A DNA stretch of 64,000 bases, taken from Meconema thalassinum (lineage: Eukaryota > Arthropoda > Insecta > Orthoptera > Tettigoniidae). Position numbers and translations under genes: made by a program. Below the pieces are notes generated by a model that had not been told where the DNA came from, searched no databases, and was given only the letters and a program-made list of their open reading frames with translations. Of this stretch, positions 22,901 to 32,361 are shown piece after piece. The stretch is taken from NCBI GenBank assembly GCA_946902985.2, contig OX336389.2, forward strand, positions 1,288,970,792 to 1,289,034,791, written 5' to 3'. Numbering within the stretch: position 1 is the first letter of the stretch; each line of letters begins with the position of its first letter.

Positions 22901-23407
22901 GAAATCCTTTGCTTGCTTATCGGCTGGCCCGCTTGCCCCATGTGCCAGACCAATGTGTGTATGTTTGCCGACACGTCTTTCTACTGTCTGCATATACAGC
23001 GTGTCTTGGGTCCCTTGTAATGTAAAAGACCGTACGAATATGTATGTTTGTGTCCCCAAGTTTCTGTGTTATTGTGGGCCTGGGATGAATATATTCCTGT
23101 TAGTGGTAGTTAGCTGTGTTTATGTACGTGTGTCTCCGGGCCGCTAGTTGCGTGTTTGGTGACTAGGTGTCGGAGGTGATTTTATTATTTTGTGCATATG
23201 AATACCTGTTAGTGTGACTGTCCCTTATTGTTCTATCCTCCAATTGGATAGTTACCCGACCTTGCATTCCTGGTATTCAGAAGATGGTGGGTTCGAGACC
23301 GTCTTTGTCCAGGGTAATTATTCCTGGTGCCTTTTAGGCCTGTGTCTCTGGGACAGTTCTGCCAAGTGTTAGGTTCGTATCCCGGTGAGGTCATCGGGGT
23401 TCGAAGG

Positions 23408-24170
23408 CTATTTCTTGGCCTTCTTTTCACGTCTGCCAGTGGAATCATTTCTCTTCCTTTTGACAGTGTTCCCGCCTTTACGTGTAGGTGTCGTTTTGCG
23501 GGTGTGATATGCCTTCATACGGCGGGCGTGTATATTGTCCTTAATGAGTTTTCGTCCATGGCGCACGCTGACTATGCAATTTAGGTCAGATACCTTCCTG
23601 CAAACTTTGAAGGGACCTGACCAACGTGGCAGGAGGAACTCTGACACAGTTTTCTTACGGGCGGAATTGGAAACCATAACCAATTGCCCGGGTGTGTATT
23701 CCACGGTCTTGCTTTGCCGATCGTACCGTTCTTTTTGTTTTCTCTGTGCCGCGGCTATGTTCTTTCTTGCGTCCATGCGAGCTATCTGCAAGTGCTCTAG
23801 CCGGGCTGCATTGTCCGGGAGAGTGTCCTGTGGGATGCATATGTTGTCTATGGGACTTCTGGGTGTATATCCGTGCAACAGGAAGTGTGGAGAGTGTTTT
23901 GTGGCCGTGGATATGGAAGTGTTGTAGCTAAATGTAATGGGCTGCAGATAATCATCCCAGTCTGTCCCTGTGTCCCCCGTGAATTTAGCTAGCGCAATTC
24001 CAATTATTTTATTCATACTCTCCGTGAGTCCATTGGTTTGTGGGGAAAAACTCGTGGTCGTGTATGCCCTTATCCTGAGTATCTCCAGAAACTGTTGGAG
24101 CACTCTCGAGGTGAAAATAGTACCTCTATCGGATAGTAGGGTTTGGAATAGGCCATATCGTGTGACTGTC
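23408..24170 (-). pseudogene. pol: Integrase, C-terminal half (element B), in a shifted frame
   Basis: This continues the integrase of the pol ORF but in another frame: near 24150-24170 the reading must shift by one base. It carries the second catalytic Asp (LSDRGTIF, about 24125-24145) and the catalytic Glu in TNGLTESMNKI. Then come the HSPHFLLHGYTPRSP motif and a C-terminal domain with LVMVSNSARKK and RWSGPFKVCRKV. The tail is strongly basic (VKRKRNDSTGRREKKAKK), a likely nuclear-import signal. Since the first Asp is on the other side of the shift, this copy cannot make a whole DDE integrase unless the shift is a sequencing indel. Integrase joins the cDNA to host DNA; a 4-bp stagger fits the observed duplication. 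Confidence 0.8.
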
Positions 24171-26783
24171 GAATAGGAATTCGACTATGCTGTTCGTGTC
24201 TGCTTTGGGAACAGCCTTTGTGATCATATACCGGGTGAGATACTCTGTGGCCACCAGTATGTATTTATTGCCTTTTTCAGATGGCGTAATGGGGCCTTTA
24301 ATATCTATCCCGACTCGATGAAATAGCTCTCCTACGGGAATAGGGTTGAGTAGTCCATGAGGTTTGCCAGGCCTTGTTTTAAATCGCTGGTAAGTGTGAC
24401 ATGTCTTTACGAAGGTGTCTATGTCGGCCTTCATGTTTACCCAGTAATACTTGTCCCGGATTCTATGGTATGTTTTATGCGTACCCAAATGTGCCCCTGC
24501 CATTGGGCTATTGTGGTGTCCGATCATGATATTCTCTTTCAATGACTCCGGAACCGCTATAGGTGCATTATCGTGCATGGCTGTGGGTTTAAATTTCAGT
24601 ACCCCGTCTTTGTCTAGAAAAAATCGCCTAGACAGCCGTGCCGTCTTGGAATCCACCTTATCCAAGTTTTCTAATGCCATTAGAATCTGTTTCAAATATG
24701 GATCACGTTCTTGCTCCTGCTTGATGTTAACCACCGTCAGGGCAAAAGTAGGCATGTCGTCCCATTCGTGGTCCTTACTGTCATCTGGGGGGTCGGCTAC
24801 TGGCAGCCTAGACAACCCATCTGCATCTAGGTGTGTAGCGCCTTTCTTGTGCTTGACCACGAAGTTATATTCATACAGGCGGAATATAAACCTATTGAGC
24901 CGCGAATTTGGGTTTTTGAATTTGTCCCAAAAAAGCAGGCTCGCGTGGTCAGTCACTACCGTGAACTGGATACCGTAGAGGTACACCCGAAAATAGTTCA
25001 CTCCCCATGAAAATGCCAGCATTTCCCGCTCTGTGGCAGAGTATCTAGTCTCGACGGCCGTTGATTTCCTGCTAGCATAAGCTATCGGCCGTATGCGCCC
25101 TTCTGCATCTTCCTGTAATAGGGCCGCTCCCAGCCCGTACTGGCTGGCGTCCACGTGTAAAAAGGTGGGCCTATCACTATGGAAATGTTGCAGTAATGGT
25201 GGTGAGGTCAATAGTTGCTTCAGTGTGTTGAAGGCATCTATATGTTCCTGTTTAATGCTGAAGGGCGTCTTCTCACGTGTGAGTTCGGTTAGGGGATGGG
25301 CGATGTGCGCGAATCTGTGGATATATTTTCTGTAATAAGAGGCGAGTCCAATAAAACTGCGCAATTGTTTCGAATTTGTGGGCATTGGGATGCCCGTTAT
25401 TGCGTCAGTCTTCGCTGGGTCGGGAATAATGCCCTCTCTGTTTACAATGTGGCCCAATATGTTAATCTGCTGTCTGGAAAATTGACATTTCTCAGGTTTA
25501 AGCCTTAATTTTGCCTCTCTAATCCTTGCGAAAGCCTCCTCCAAATGTACGAGATGTTCGTCAAAGGTGTTGGAGAAGACCATTATGTCGTCCACGTAGA
25601 CTAATACTGAACGCCATTTTAGCCCTGAAAATGTTTTATCCACTAGCTTTTGGAAGGTCTGGCTGGCGTTACGGAGGCCCATTGGTAACCTTGTATAGGT
25701 ATATAGACCGTTCTCTGTAACGAACGCCAGCTTGTGCCTGTCCGGTTCATAGACGGGGATTGAATAGAATCCACTATAACAATCCATCGAACTGAACCAG
25801 CTAGCCCCACCGAGGGCATCCAAATAGGTGTCGGCCCTTGGTAGTGGATAACTGTCATTTTCGACTAACTTATTGAGCCTACGGTAATCAGTACAGAACC
25901 TGTGGGAACCGTCCCGTTTCTTGGTCAGCAAGACCGGTGTACTATAATTTGAAATTACCGGGACGATGACCCCCGCCTCGAGCATCTCTGTGATCTGAGT
26001 GTCGATGGCGTGTCTCTCCTTCTGACTCTCCCTGAAGGGAGGCTGGTGGACTGGCCGGTGACTGGTGAGTGTGACGTGGTGTTCGATAAGGTCTGTCACT
26101 GCGAGATCCTTCATCGAATGGGCAAAGATATCCCTATTGGCCTCCAGGAGCTCCGCGAGCCTTTTATTTTGCTCCGGTGTCAGGTCCTGTCTGTGAGTCT
26201 GATTGGCCGCCTTATCTGTGTGTGTGTCTGTGCGTTTGCTGATTGTGTGCAATGTAGAGGCCTGGTGCTCGTGGACTTCTCGCTCCGCTCGAATCCCATC
26301 TGTGTTTCGGGTGTATATCATGGGATGTGTGGTGAGCCTGTGGTTATGCTTTAAAAGCATCTTGCCGCTAGCAAAATTTATGCTAGCTTCGTACTTGGCG
26401 AGGAAGTCCATGCCAATTATGGCTGACGCAGAAAGATGTTCTATAACGAAAATGGGGTGTGTTGTGGCAAAATGGTCTAGTCTGAGGTGTATGTCTGCCA
26501 CCCCCGTGTTTTCTAGCGTCTGAGCATTGGCCGCTACCAGCCGGATGTCACCCGTTACACCGTGTATCTGCCCTTCGGTAACGTGTTTTCTGTTTACACA
26601 ACTTACCGCTGCCCCAGTGTCAATTAGGGCCTGCACCCTGTGGCCATTTATGCTGGCGTGTATCGTGAGTGCCGATACCTGGAGTCCCTTGCCCTGCAAA
26701 GATGTGTTGTATAGGGTGTATGTTGTTGTTGTTGCTACTGGCGTAACATCTGTGCTGGGAAGGCATGGAGCTGGCCGCTTATT
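24126..26783 (-). CDS. pol: pol of element B: protease, RT, RNase H, integrase N-terminal half
   Basis: The frame is open from just below a TAA at 26784-26786. Counted from a TTG at 26699, the protease active site ALIDTGAAV has its Asp at 27. The RT has D306 (SSMDCYSG), LPMGLRNASQTFQ near 338-350 and YVDD at 368-371. RNase H begins at HVDAS with D517 and continues with TDHASL. The integrase zinc-binding region begins near 728 (GHHNSPMAGAHLGTHKTYH); its expected CxxC reads C-H-T-Y, so one zinc-binding Cys (about 770) is Tyr. The first catalytic Asp is D799 (GIDIKGP). The frame ends by frameshift before the second Asp. The first residues of pol do not overlap the OTU frame, so how pol is reached in translation is unclear. 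Confidence 0.88.
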   Translation of the reverse strand, partial: NKRPAPCLPSTDVTPVATTTTYTLYNTSLQGKGLQVSALTIHASINGHRVQALIDTGAAVSCVNRKHVTEGQIHGVTGDIRLVAANAQTLENTGVADIHLRLDHFATTHPIFVIEHLSASAIIGMDFLAKYEASINFASGKMLLKHNHRLTTHPMIYTRNTDGIRAEREVHEHQASTLHTISKRTDTHTDKAANQTHRQDLTPEQNKRLAELLEANRDIFAHSMKDLAVTDLIEHHVTLTSHRPVHQPPFRESQKERHAIDTQITEMLEAGVIVPVISNYSTPVLLTKKRDGSHRFCTDYRRLNKLVENDSYPLPRADTYLDALGGASWFSSMDCYSGFYSIPVYEPDRHKLAFVTENGLYTYTRLPMGLRNASQTFQKLVDKTFSGLKWRSVLVYVDDIMVFSNTFDEHLVHLEEAFARIREAKLRLKPEKCQFSRQQINILGHIVNREGIIPDPAKTDAITGIPMPTNSKQLRSFIGLASYYRKYIHRFAHIAHPLTELTREKTPFSIKQEHIDAFNTLKQLLTSPPLLQHFHSDRPTFLHVDASQYGLGAALLQEDAEGRIRPIAYASRKSTAVETRYSATEREMLAFSWGVNYFRVYLYGIQFTVVTDHASLLFWDKFKNPNSRLNRFIFRLYEYNFVVKHKKGATHLDADGLSRLPVADPPDDSKDHEWDDMPTFALTVVNIKQEQERDPYLKQILMALENLDKVDSKTARLSRRFFLDKDGVLKFKPTAMHDNAPIAVPESLKENIMIGHHNSPMAGAHLGTHKTYHRIRDKYYWVNMKADIDTFVKTCHTYQRFKTRPGKPHGLLNPIPVGELFHRVGIDIKGPITPSEKGNKYILVATEYLTRYMITKAVPKADTNSIVEFLFDSHTIWPIPNPTIR

Positions 26784-26826
26784 TTACTTGGCACGCTTGG
26801 CCTCTCGGTTTACTTCCTGGCTCGAG

Positions 26827-27828
26827 TTATTTGCCTCGGTCAGCGAAGTGTGCCCACTGAGTACATTGCCTGCTCTCTTTACTGCCCGGGCTGTAAAAGT
26901 ACAGGGATTCTGGTGAACGTTTAATGAATTGACCGTTCCCAGTTTTTGTGTAGGTGTGTTGTTCCTTTCTCCCTCCTGGGAAGGTGTGTCTGCAGATGTG
27001 ACTCCGTTTGCACTTGTTACTCCGTTTTTTGTTCCAGGCGGTCGCGAGTTCGACTCCTGTTGCTGGCTTCCCTGTGCCGAGTGAGCTCGCGCCCTGCGCC
27101 TGTGTGGGGTCACTTCCCGCCCTGTGTTGTGGTGTAGGGGGTATGGTTTCCTGTTTGGAGGGTGTGGGTTTTCCTCCGTCTTGTTTGTGCGTGATTGTGA
27201 GGGGCGTATAGTGTCCCGCCCTAGGGTTCCCTGTAAACAGTATGTGTAGGTCCCTGTCAAATTCCGCAGTTGTAAATAGCGGGGGCGAGTGCACATCAGT
27301 GTATACATGTATGTTTACTTTAAGCACCTTGCCGAGAGCGGTCACCTCTACGGCGCTGGCATAGGTACCGTCCCTACCCATGTATTTTTGGTAGTCCGCC
27401 CCGGTCTGGAATGGGTTTTCCCGCTCGTCCGATACAAAATCCCGGTACTCTTTCCAGTTGGCCAGGATATGTTGGACCGTTTTCTGTCTGTAGTCCTTGT
27501 GATGATCCTCGGTGTTTCGGACTAGGAAGCTAATGGCCCTGAACAGACAGTTGCCATCCCCTTGTACGGGGTGTGTTTGGAAACGGTCCAGGGGCGGATC
27601 GTCAGCCTTGGCTTTAGCTGGCTGTTTCTTCCCCTTGCTCTTACGAGTCTGTTTAGGTGAAGGGCCTCTCTGGTGTTGTGTTAGGGGAGGAACCTCAGCC
27701 GCCTTATCAGCTGGCCGAACCTCCCCGTCTAAGCGTTTTTTTGGAAACGTGGGCGTTCGTCTCCCTGTACTGTATGTACGCCCCCCTCGGGGTGGCTGCG
27801 CCAACTCCCCGCTTGCGGTGGGTAGCTA
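26827..27828 (-). CDS. OTU-family cysteine protease ORF between gag and pol (element B)
   Basis: The minus-strand frame opens after a TAG near 27827 and overlaps the last 120 nt of gag in the +1 frame. Counting from the TTG at 27804, residues 1-75 are basic and Pro/Lys-rich, and residues 76-205 form an OTU domain. The active-site block GDGNCLFRAIS has D83 and C86, then come QKYMGRDGTYASAVEVTALG and VNIHVYTD, and finally GHYTPL with the catalytic His at 198. The C-terminal 120 residues are low-complexity. OTU proteases remove ubiquitin or ubiquitin-like proteins. A role in protecting retroelement proteins or countering host defence is inference. A run of seven A in the overlap (about 27736-27742) is where a one-base slip would join gag to this frame. 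All visible catalytic residues are intact. Confidence 0.85.
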
Positions 27829-29887
27829 GGTGTGGGAAGTATTGCCCCCTGTCTGCCCGGCGGGGTACCTCATCCCTGAACTCCCTCGGGTTTTCGTCAG
27901 GGAGGGGATAGTGTTCCGGGCCCTTTGGGTATGTGTTTCTGGCTTCCCGTCCTTTTGTGGTTTTTTCTGTCTGGCGGTTATTGCCCGGTGGTTCGTTTTC
28001 CTGTCTCCGCCAGGGTGGGGTGTATGTCTGCTGCTGCGGGGGCGGGTTTTCCCGGCGATTCCCCTTTTCCCTGTACTGGGAGGGTGCATACCCCTGTCTG
28101 CCTGGGGGTGGGTTCTCCCGGTACTCCCCGTTTCCCCTGTGTTGTGGGGATGCATACTCTTGCCTGCGTGGGGGCGGGTTCTCCCGATAGTCCCCATTTC
28201 CCCTATATTGCGGGGCTGCATAGCCTTGCCTGCTTGGGGGCGGGTTTTCCCGATACTCCCTGTCTGCCCTGTATTGTGGGGCGGCATAGCCCTGTCTGCT
28301 TGGTGGCGGGCTGCTTCGCCGGGGGATGGTGTGTTCGTACTCTTCAGGGTAGTACTCCGGTGTGTACGGGGATGGTGGTCGCCGTGAGGGGTATGTCGGC
28401 TCTACGTCCGCGTATGATACTGGTGAGTACCGCGGAGGGTAGTGTGGCCTGTCCTGTGTGTGTGGTGTTGTCGGCCGCTGTGGAGGGTTGTAAATTTCCT
28501 CCCTCCCGTAGTGTCTCCTCTCCGTGTACCCCCTGTCCCTTTCAGGATAATAGCGCTCTTCCGTGTCTGTGTGTTCATCCATAGGCGGTCTGCCGCCTGC
28601 TTGGATGGCAGCTATCGTTAATTTTTCCATCCTGTCCACTAATTCATCCATCTTTTGACTAGTGTCGTCCTTTTGTGGATGAAAGTGCTGATTCACGGCT
28701 TTCTCCGTAGCTTTTTCCGTGATCTTTTTTCCTGCCTCTATAGTTTTAATGTTGTTTAACATGTGTTGGACCGTGGGGTTGTTCATGATGCACAACTTGT
28801 CCACGATGGATGGTCTGAGGCCCTGCATTAGCAGCTTAACTTTCTGCTTGTTCGTCATAGCTGAGTTATATTTGTCGCACATTAGCAATTTTGCGTTTAC
28901 GTACGACTGTGCCCTTTTCTTAGGTCCCTGTGACCTCTGTCTAATTTGGTCATACAGGTCCTCATCATCTGGTATGAGCTGGAATTCACTTTTCAACAAT
29001 AAAGTGATTTCCTCCCATGTGGCATCTTCTAGGTTGTCCTCATGAAGCTCATACCATGTCATGGCCGCCTTTGTGAGGTATGCAGGGAGGAGCCGTTTTC
29101 TGACTTCATAGCTCCAGCCATTGATCCGAGCCGTTCTATTGAAGGCCTTGAGGTATTCCTCGGGATCCTGGCCTTCCCCCGTGAACTTTGTGGGGTGGAT
29201 CATGGGATATTCTGTGTGCCTGTTCATTTCCTGTTCTTCTGTCACTCGTTGGCCGTGTAAAGATTCTAAGCTGTTTACGCTATCGCGTGACAGTGTGATT
29301 GTGTTGTTTTGAGGGGAATTAGGCTCACTCCGCGTGTACGACACGTGTGTTACGTTACCAGGTGGCTCGTCACCTGATATATCGTCACTGATTGATGGTG
29401 TGTTGTCGTACTGTGTGGATTTGACTACGTCCACAGTCCTGTCTAAATCCTGTTTCACCGTTTCCAAAATAGTGTGTATGTCTAGGACTGCCTCTGTCGT
29501 GTGATTGTCTGCTTTAACAGTGTCTGTATCTAGTAACTGTGTGAAGCGCTCGAGCAGATTATTAGTTTTCTGCTCTCTGATTTGCAGTTGCTGCAACAAT
29601 AGGGGGTGGAGCGTTGGCAGGCAATCTACTTCACTAGCGCTGGATATTGGTGATTCTTGTCTGTGTTCACTGGCCTGGGATCGTGTAAAATGTGTGACTT
29701 GTGCTGCCGCTTCAGGGTGTTGGGCGCGGATCTCTGATGCCTTGAATTCGAGTTCCCTAAGAAGTTGTACTGCAGTCTGGTCAGTTATCAAGTCACTGTT
29801 CTTAATTTTTAACTTCGGCAGGAGTGGAGTTGTACTAGCCGACAAATGGTGCGCAAAGTCTCTTAGTGTGGTTCTAAACGTGGTCAT
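27707..29887 (-). CDS. gag: gag of element B
   Basis: It starts at the ATG at 29885-29887, the first after the 5' LTR, and gives 726 residues. The N-terminal 200 residues are probably helical. A capsid region follows with the Ty3/Gypsy-type gag motifs HPTKFTGEGQDPEEYLKAF and AMTWYELHED, then LIPDDEDLYDQIRQRSQG. The last 250 residues are Arg/Pro/Tyr-rich with about four to five copies of a 22-residue unit built on YRENPPPSRQGYAAPQ. There is no CCHC zinc knuckle, so the Arg-rich repeats may bind the RNA instead (inference). The frame is intact. Gag builds the virus-like particle in the cytoplasm. Confidence 0.87.
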   Translation of the reverse strand: MTTFRTTLRDFAHHLSASTTPLLPKLKIKNSDLITDQTAVQLLRELEFKASEIRAQHPEAAAQVTHFTRSQASEHRQESPISSASEVDCLPTLHPLLLQQLQIREQKTNNLLERFTQLLDTDTVKADNHTTEAVLDIHTILETVKQDLDRTVDVVKSTQYDNTPSISDDISGDEPPGNVTHVSYTRSEPNSPQNNTITLSRDSVNSLESLHGQRVTEEQEMNRHTEYPMIHPTKFTGEGQDPEEYLKAFNRTARINGWSYEVRKRLLPAYLTKAAMTWYELHEDNLEDATWEEITLLLKSEFQLIPDDEDLYDQIRQRSQGPKKRAQSYVNAKLLMCDKYNSAMTNKQKVKLLMQGLRPSIVDKLCIMNNPTVQHMLNNIKTIEAGKKITEKATEKAVNQHFHPQKDDTSQKMDELVDRMEKLTIAAIQAGGRPPMDEHTDTEERYYPERDRGYTERRHYGREEIYNPPQRPTTPHTQDRPHYPPRYSPVSYADVEPTYPSRRPPSPYTPEYYPEEYEHTIPRRSSPPPSRQGYAAPQYRADREYRENPPPSRQGYAAPQYRGNGDYRENPPPRRQEYASPQHRGNGEYRENPPPGRQGYAPSQYREKGNRRENPPPQQQTYTPPWRRQENEPPGNNRQTEKTTKGREARNTYPKGPEHYPLPDENPREFRDEVPRRADRGQYFPHLATHRKRGVGAATPRGAYIQYRETNAHVSKKTLRRGGSAS
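27990..28320 (-). repeat. 66-bp coding minisatellite in gag of element B
   Basis: The unit repeats in frame at 66-bp spacing (for example TGTGTTGTGGGGATGCATAC at 28137 and its diverged neighbours on either side). It encodes the 22-residue Arg/Pro/Tyr-rich repeats. Copy number may vary between elements. Confidence 0.8.
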
Positions 29888-30090
29888 TTAATTTCCACCG
29901 TTCTTGCACTATGTGGAGGTTGGGGGTGGGTGCCTTGACAAAATTTTCCCCTGTGTAGCTAGAGTGAAGGGGAGAAAAGAAAATGCTGTCTTTCAAAAAG
30001 AAAAAAATTAACTATCACTTGGCTGTATGCGGTACGGGCCGTTTCTACCACGAGGGCTCGTTGTATGAGTCCTACCCTTATTGTGCGTGG

Positions 30091-30108
30091 TACCCGGCGC
30101 CTCCACCA
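30091..30108 (-). other. Primer-binding site of element B
   Basis: Three bases inside the 5' LTR the minus strand reads TGGTGGAGGCGCCGGGTA. The leading TGG matches the CCA end of a tRNA, and the rest would pair with an acceptor/T-arm 3' end. The tRNA species is not identified. Confidence 0.6.
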
Positions 30109-30111
30109 ATA

Positions 30112-30997
30112 TGTTTTAGATCCCTTAGTTGGGGGTAGTTTGGGATAAAACACTTGTGTCACTGTACTAATTTGGAAGGTTGTTCCTAAATGAGAGCAGC
30201 TTCCCGTAGCTGGGAGAGCTTACTAGTGTAGTGTGTTGTTTAGTGTTTAAACGCTAGGGGGTGTTCCTGCAAAGATGCAAGTGTTTATTAGGGGATGGAC
30301 CTCTAAATGCAGGCTACTATACTGGCCTGCCAGCTGGACGGGATGAGTAATACAATAGGCGTGCTGATGTCAGCGGCTCGACGTTATGTAGTCGAGTCGC
30401 GTGCTGGGAAATACAATGCAGTCTGACAAAGCAGTTACTGGCTACTACGGTCACGGACAATCGTGACGAAGGTCAGTAGGGGTATGAGGACGTGAAGAGG
30501 AGTGTAATTATCAATGCAAGTGTAATTTACTGACCATGTGTTTATTGGTCAGCGAGTGTGAATTTGTAAGTCCCTCTTGGGAAGTCTTAGGCAAATGTAA
30601 AATACAACTAGTGTGTACAAGTTTGGGGGTAGGTGTGTACAAAATAAAGGAGTCTGAGCACTTTGATGAATCTCACCTGATGTAGCAGGAACAGACGTTG
30701 GCTAGGGCCGCTGGCGACGCACACTGTATAACAGATAATGGCTCCTAGTTAGGACTCCATTCTTATAGTTTTAGGTGCTGCATGGTCAGCATTACGTCAC
30801 TGTAGCTGCCCCAGTTAGTTGTTGATGTAGATGTTTATGTATGTGTTGCAAGTAGTTGGCTAACCTCACGAGCTGGGTGGCCGCCTCTTGCTGTGTAAAG
30901 ATAATGTTCTGGTCTTATGATGTTGCCAGTTGGGGTGGTTTTAGTGAAAGATGGGGGGTGTCTCTCAGGTTTACTGCCCCCCCCCCCGGGCTGTACA
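30112..30997 (-). repeat. 5' LTR of element B
   Basis: An 886-bp partner of the LTR at 16577. Differences are confined to homopolymers, a 4-bp indel and a few substitutions. Confidence 0.9.
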
Positions 30998-31869
30998 ATA
31001 TGCATTCAACACCTGAAAATATTTCCAACTTTTGATGTTATTTAACATTTTGTGAATATTCTCATTATCTGACAGTGCTCTAGGAGTATCCAATTGTATA
31101 ATGCATTTAATATATTAATACCCAGGACGGCATAATTCTTGATAGCTGCTACTTTATCAGCTTGCATTGTTTTGTGTCCATCAGCCAGTTTCTACAGACA
31201 CTTAAAGTTCGTTATCACCCAGCCTTCTTAATCCAAAAATAGGGTATACAAAGTAATACTGGGTTGTACTTCAATTCAACAAAGGATTCGTGCACAAAAT
31301 GTATGGAGCTTGTATTTTCGATGCATCTGAATCTTCTTAGCTGCCACTACTCAATAGCTTATTAGTTGGAAGCATACTTACCGTTTGATTTGAGACATAT
31401 CGTAATAGCTTACGCCTATATAACAGACGGACTAGTGTAACCTTCCCTGGAACTGGATAAGTGATCAATAATATTTAAAATAATTCCTGAGAAATACTGT
31501 GACTTCTCATCAAGCTGCCAGTGTTTCACCCTTGTGTCCCATTGGGCTCATCAGTAATTGCTATGGCACACCTGATAGTGTTTACCACTTAGTGTCTATT
31601 CAAGAATATATAGAATTGATTCCAATTTTACTCAACGATCGAGTCCTATACAACTGGCTGGCACTTTTGGTCACATCAAGAATAACTTGCTAGAAGAAAA
31701 AATTATCATGCTCATCATATTTACAAGAAACGTTTTCATATAGGACTAGTGTCAATTCTAGATAACTAGAGCAAATAGCTTATAAAGATAGTAGCGGAAA
31801 CTCCGCCATAAGAGTATATGTTTGCCAGGTATTAATGCCCTGGATGCCGCTTGAATAGCTCACAACATT
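30998..31869. other. No recognisable gene
   Basis: AT-rich flank of element B with only short chance frames. Confidence 0.4.
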
Positions 31870-32250
31870 TCTTATCGCTTTAGCGAACATGAGCATAGAC
31901 CTGAACTGTGAAGTGTCGCCGGACTCTGCCGGCAAGCCATTTCATCATTTCCGCTCAATCCGTTTCTCACCAGTGAAATATTTTGCTCAACCGAAAAAGC
32001 ATTTTTCAAGGAATCATAATCGACAGATTTACCATTCCTAATGAATTCGATCAGCCACTTCCGAAATTGTGGACAAGCTCTGCCGGAGGAGGAAAATTTC
32101 CAAAACTGTCTAAGTACCACACAGTGGAACCACGTTTTACGTAGGTCGTGTAATGGTGTGTTCCTGGTCCATGATGATCATCTAAATTTATGACTGCACT
32201 TTCTTGATTACATGGACGTGGCGGTAATCTGTTACGCATAAACACACCTC
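31870..32250 (-). pseudogene. Polinton cysteine protease (adenain-like), decayed
   Basis: The minus-strand frame reads VFMRNRLPPRPCNQESAVINLDD, with the first part diverged, then GPGTHHYTTYVKRG and VWYLDSFGNFPPP. These match the order found in Polinton/Maverick PRO proteins: the catalytic His lies in GTH, the acidic residue in the DSFG block, and the Cys further on. After DSFGNFPPPAEL the frame breaks and a second frame continues (31872-32120) without a clear CG catalytic Cys. In intact Polintons this enzyme is thought to mature capsid proteins. This copy is dead and isolated. Confidence 0.6.
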
Positions 32251-32361
32251 AAAACTGTAAAATCCTCACCTGTTTTCCATATGTTTTTACTTCTTCATGC
32301 GTCATGGCTCACCATTTCAGTGCATCTATTAAACATTTTTTGGCGACATTCAAATGCCGAA

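Larger units (their letters stand above)
17471..23407 (-). other. Long 3' region of element B, no clear gene
   Basis: Almost 6 kb separate the integrase end from the polypurine tract. An env gene would sit here, but I see only short frames. The last one on the minus strand (17426-17665) is Ser/Arg/Pro-rich (RKKRRSTRKNPERT, STSRSRSRGR) and has no signal peptide or fusion motif. The tract is GT-rich on the plus strand and holds several internal repeats, listed separately. It may be a long UTR, a degraded env, or acquired host DNA. Confidence 0.5.
16577..30997 (-). mobile_element. Ty3/Gypsy LTR retrotransposon B, OTU-encoding, 14.4 kb
   Basis: The LTRs (TG...CA, about 99% alike by eye) are flanked by the 4-bp duplication atat (16573-16576 and 30998-31001). 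On the minus strand the order is 5' LTR, primer-binding site, gag, OTU ORF, protease-RT-RNase H-integrase, a 6 kb region without clear genes, polypurine tract, 3' LTR. A typical Ty3/Gypsy element is 5-8 kb, so this one is large because of the OTU insertion and the long 3' region. The three ORFs occupy three different frames. The insertion is recent, but integrase is frameshifted, so this copy is probably not autonomous. Confidence 0.92.

Noticed and set aside
23268..23400. SINE head suggested by GGTTCGAGACC inside element B
   Set aside because: A B-box match alone, with no A box at the right distance and no cloverleaf.
27826..28287. Alternative-frame ORFs across gag of element B
   Set aside because: They overlap the gag 66-bp minisatellite and merely reflect its absence of stops in other frames.
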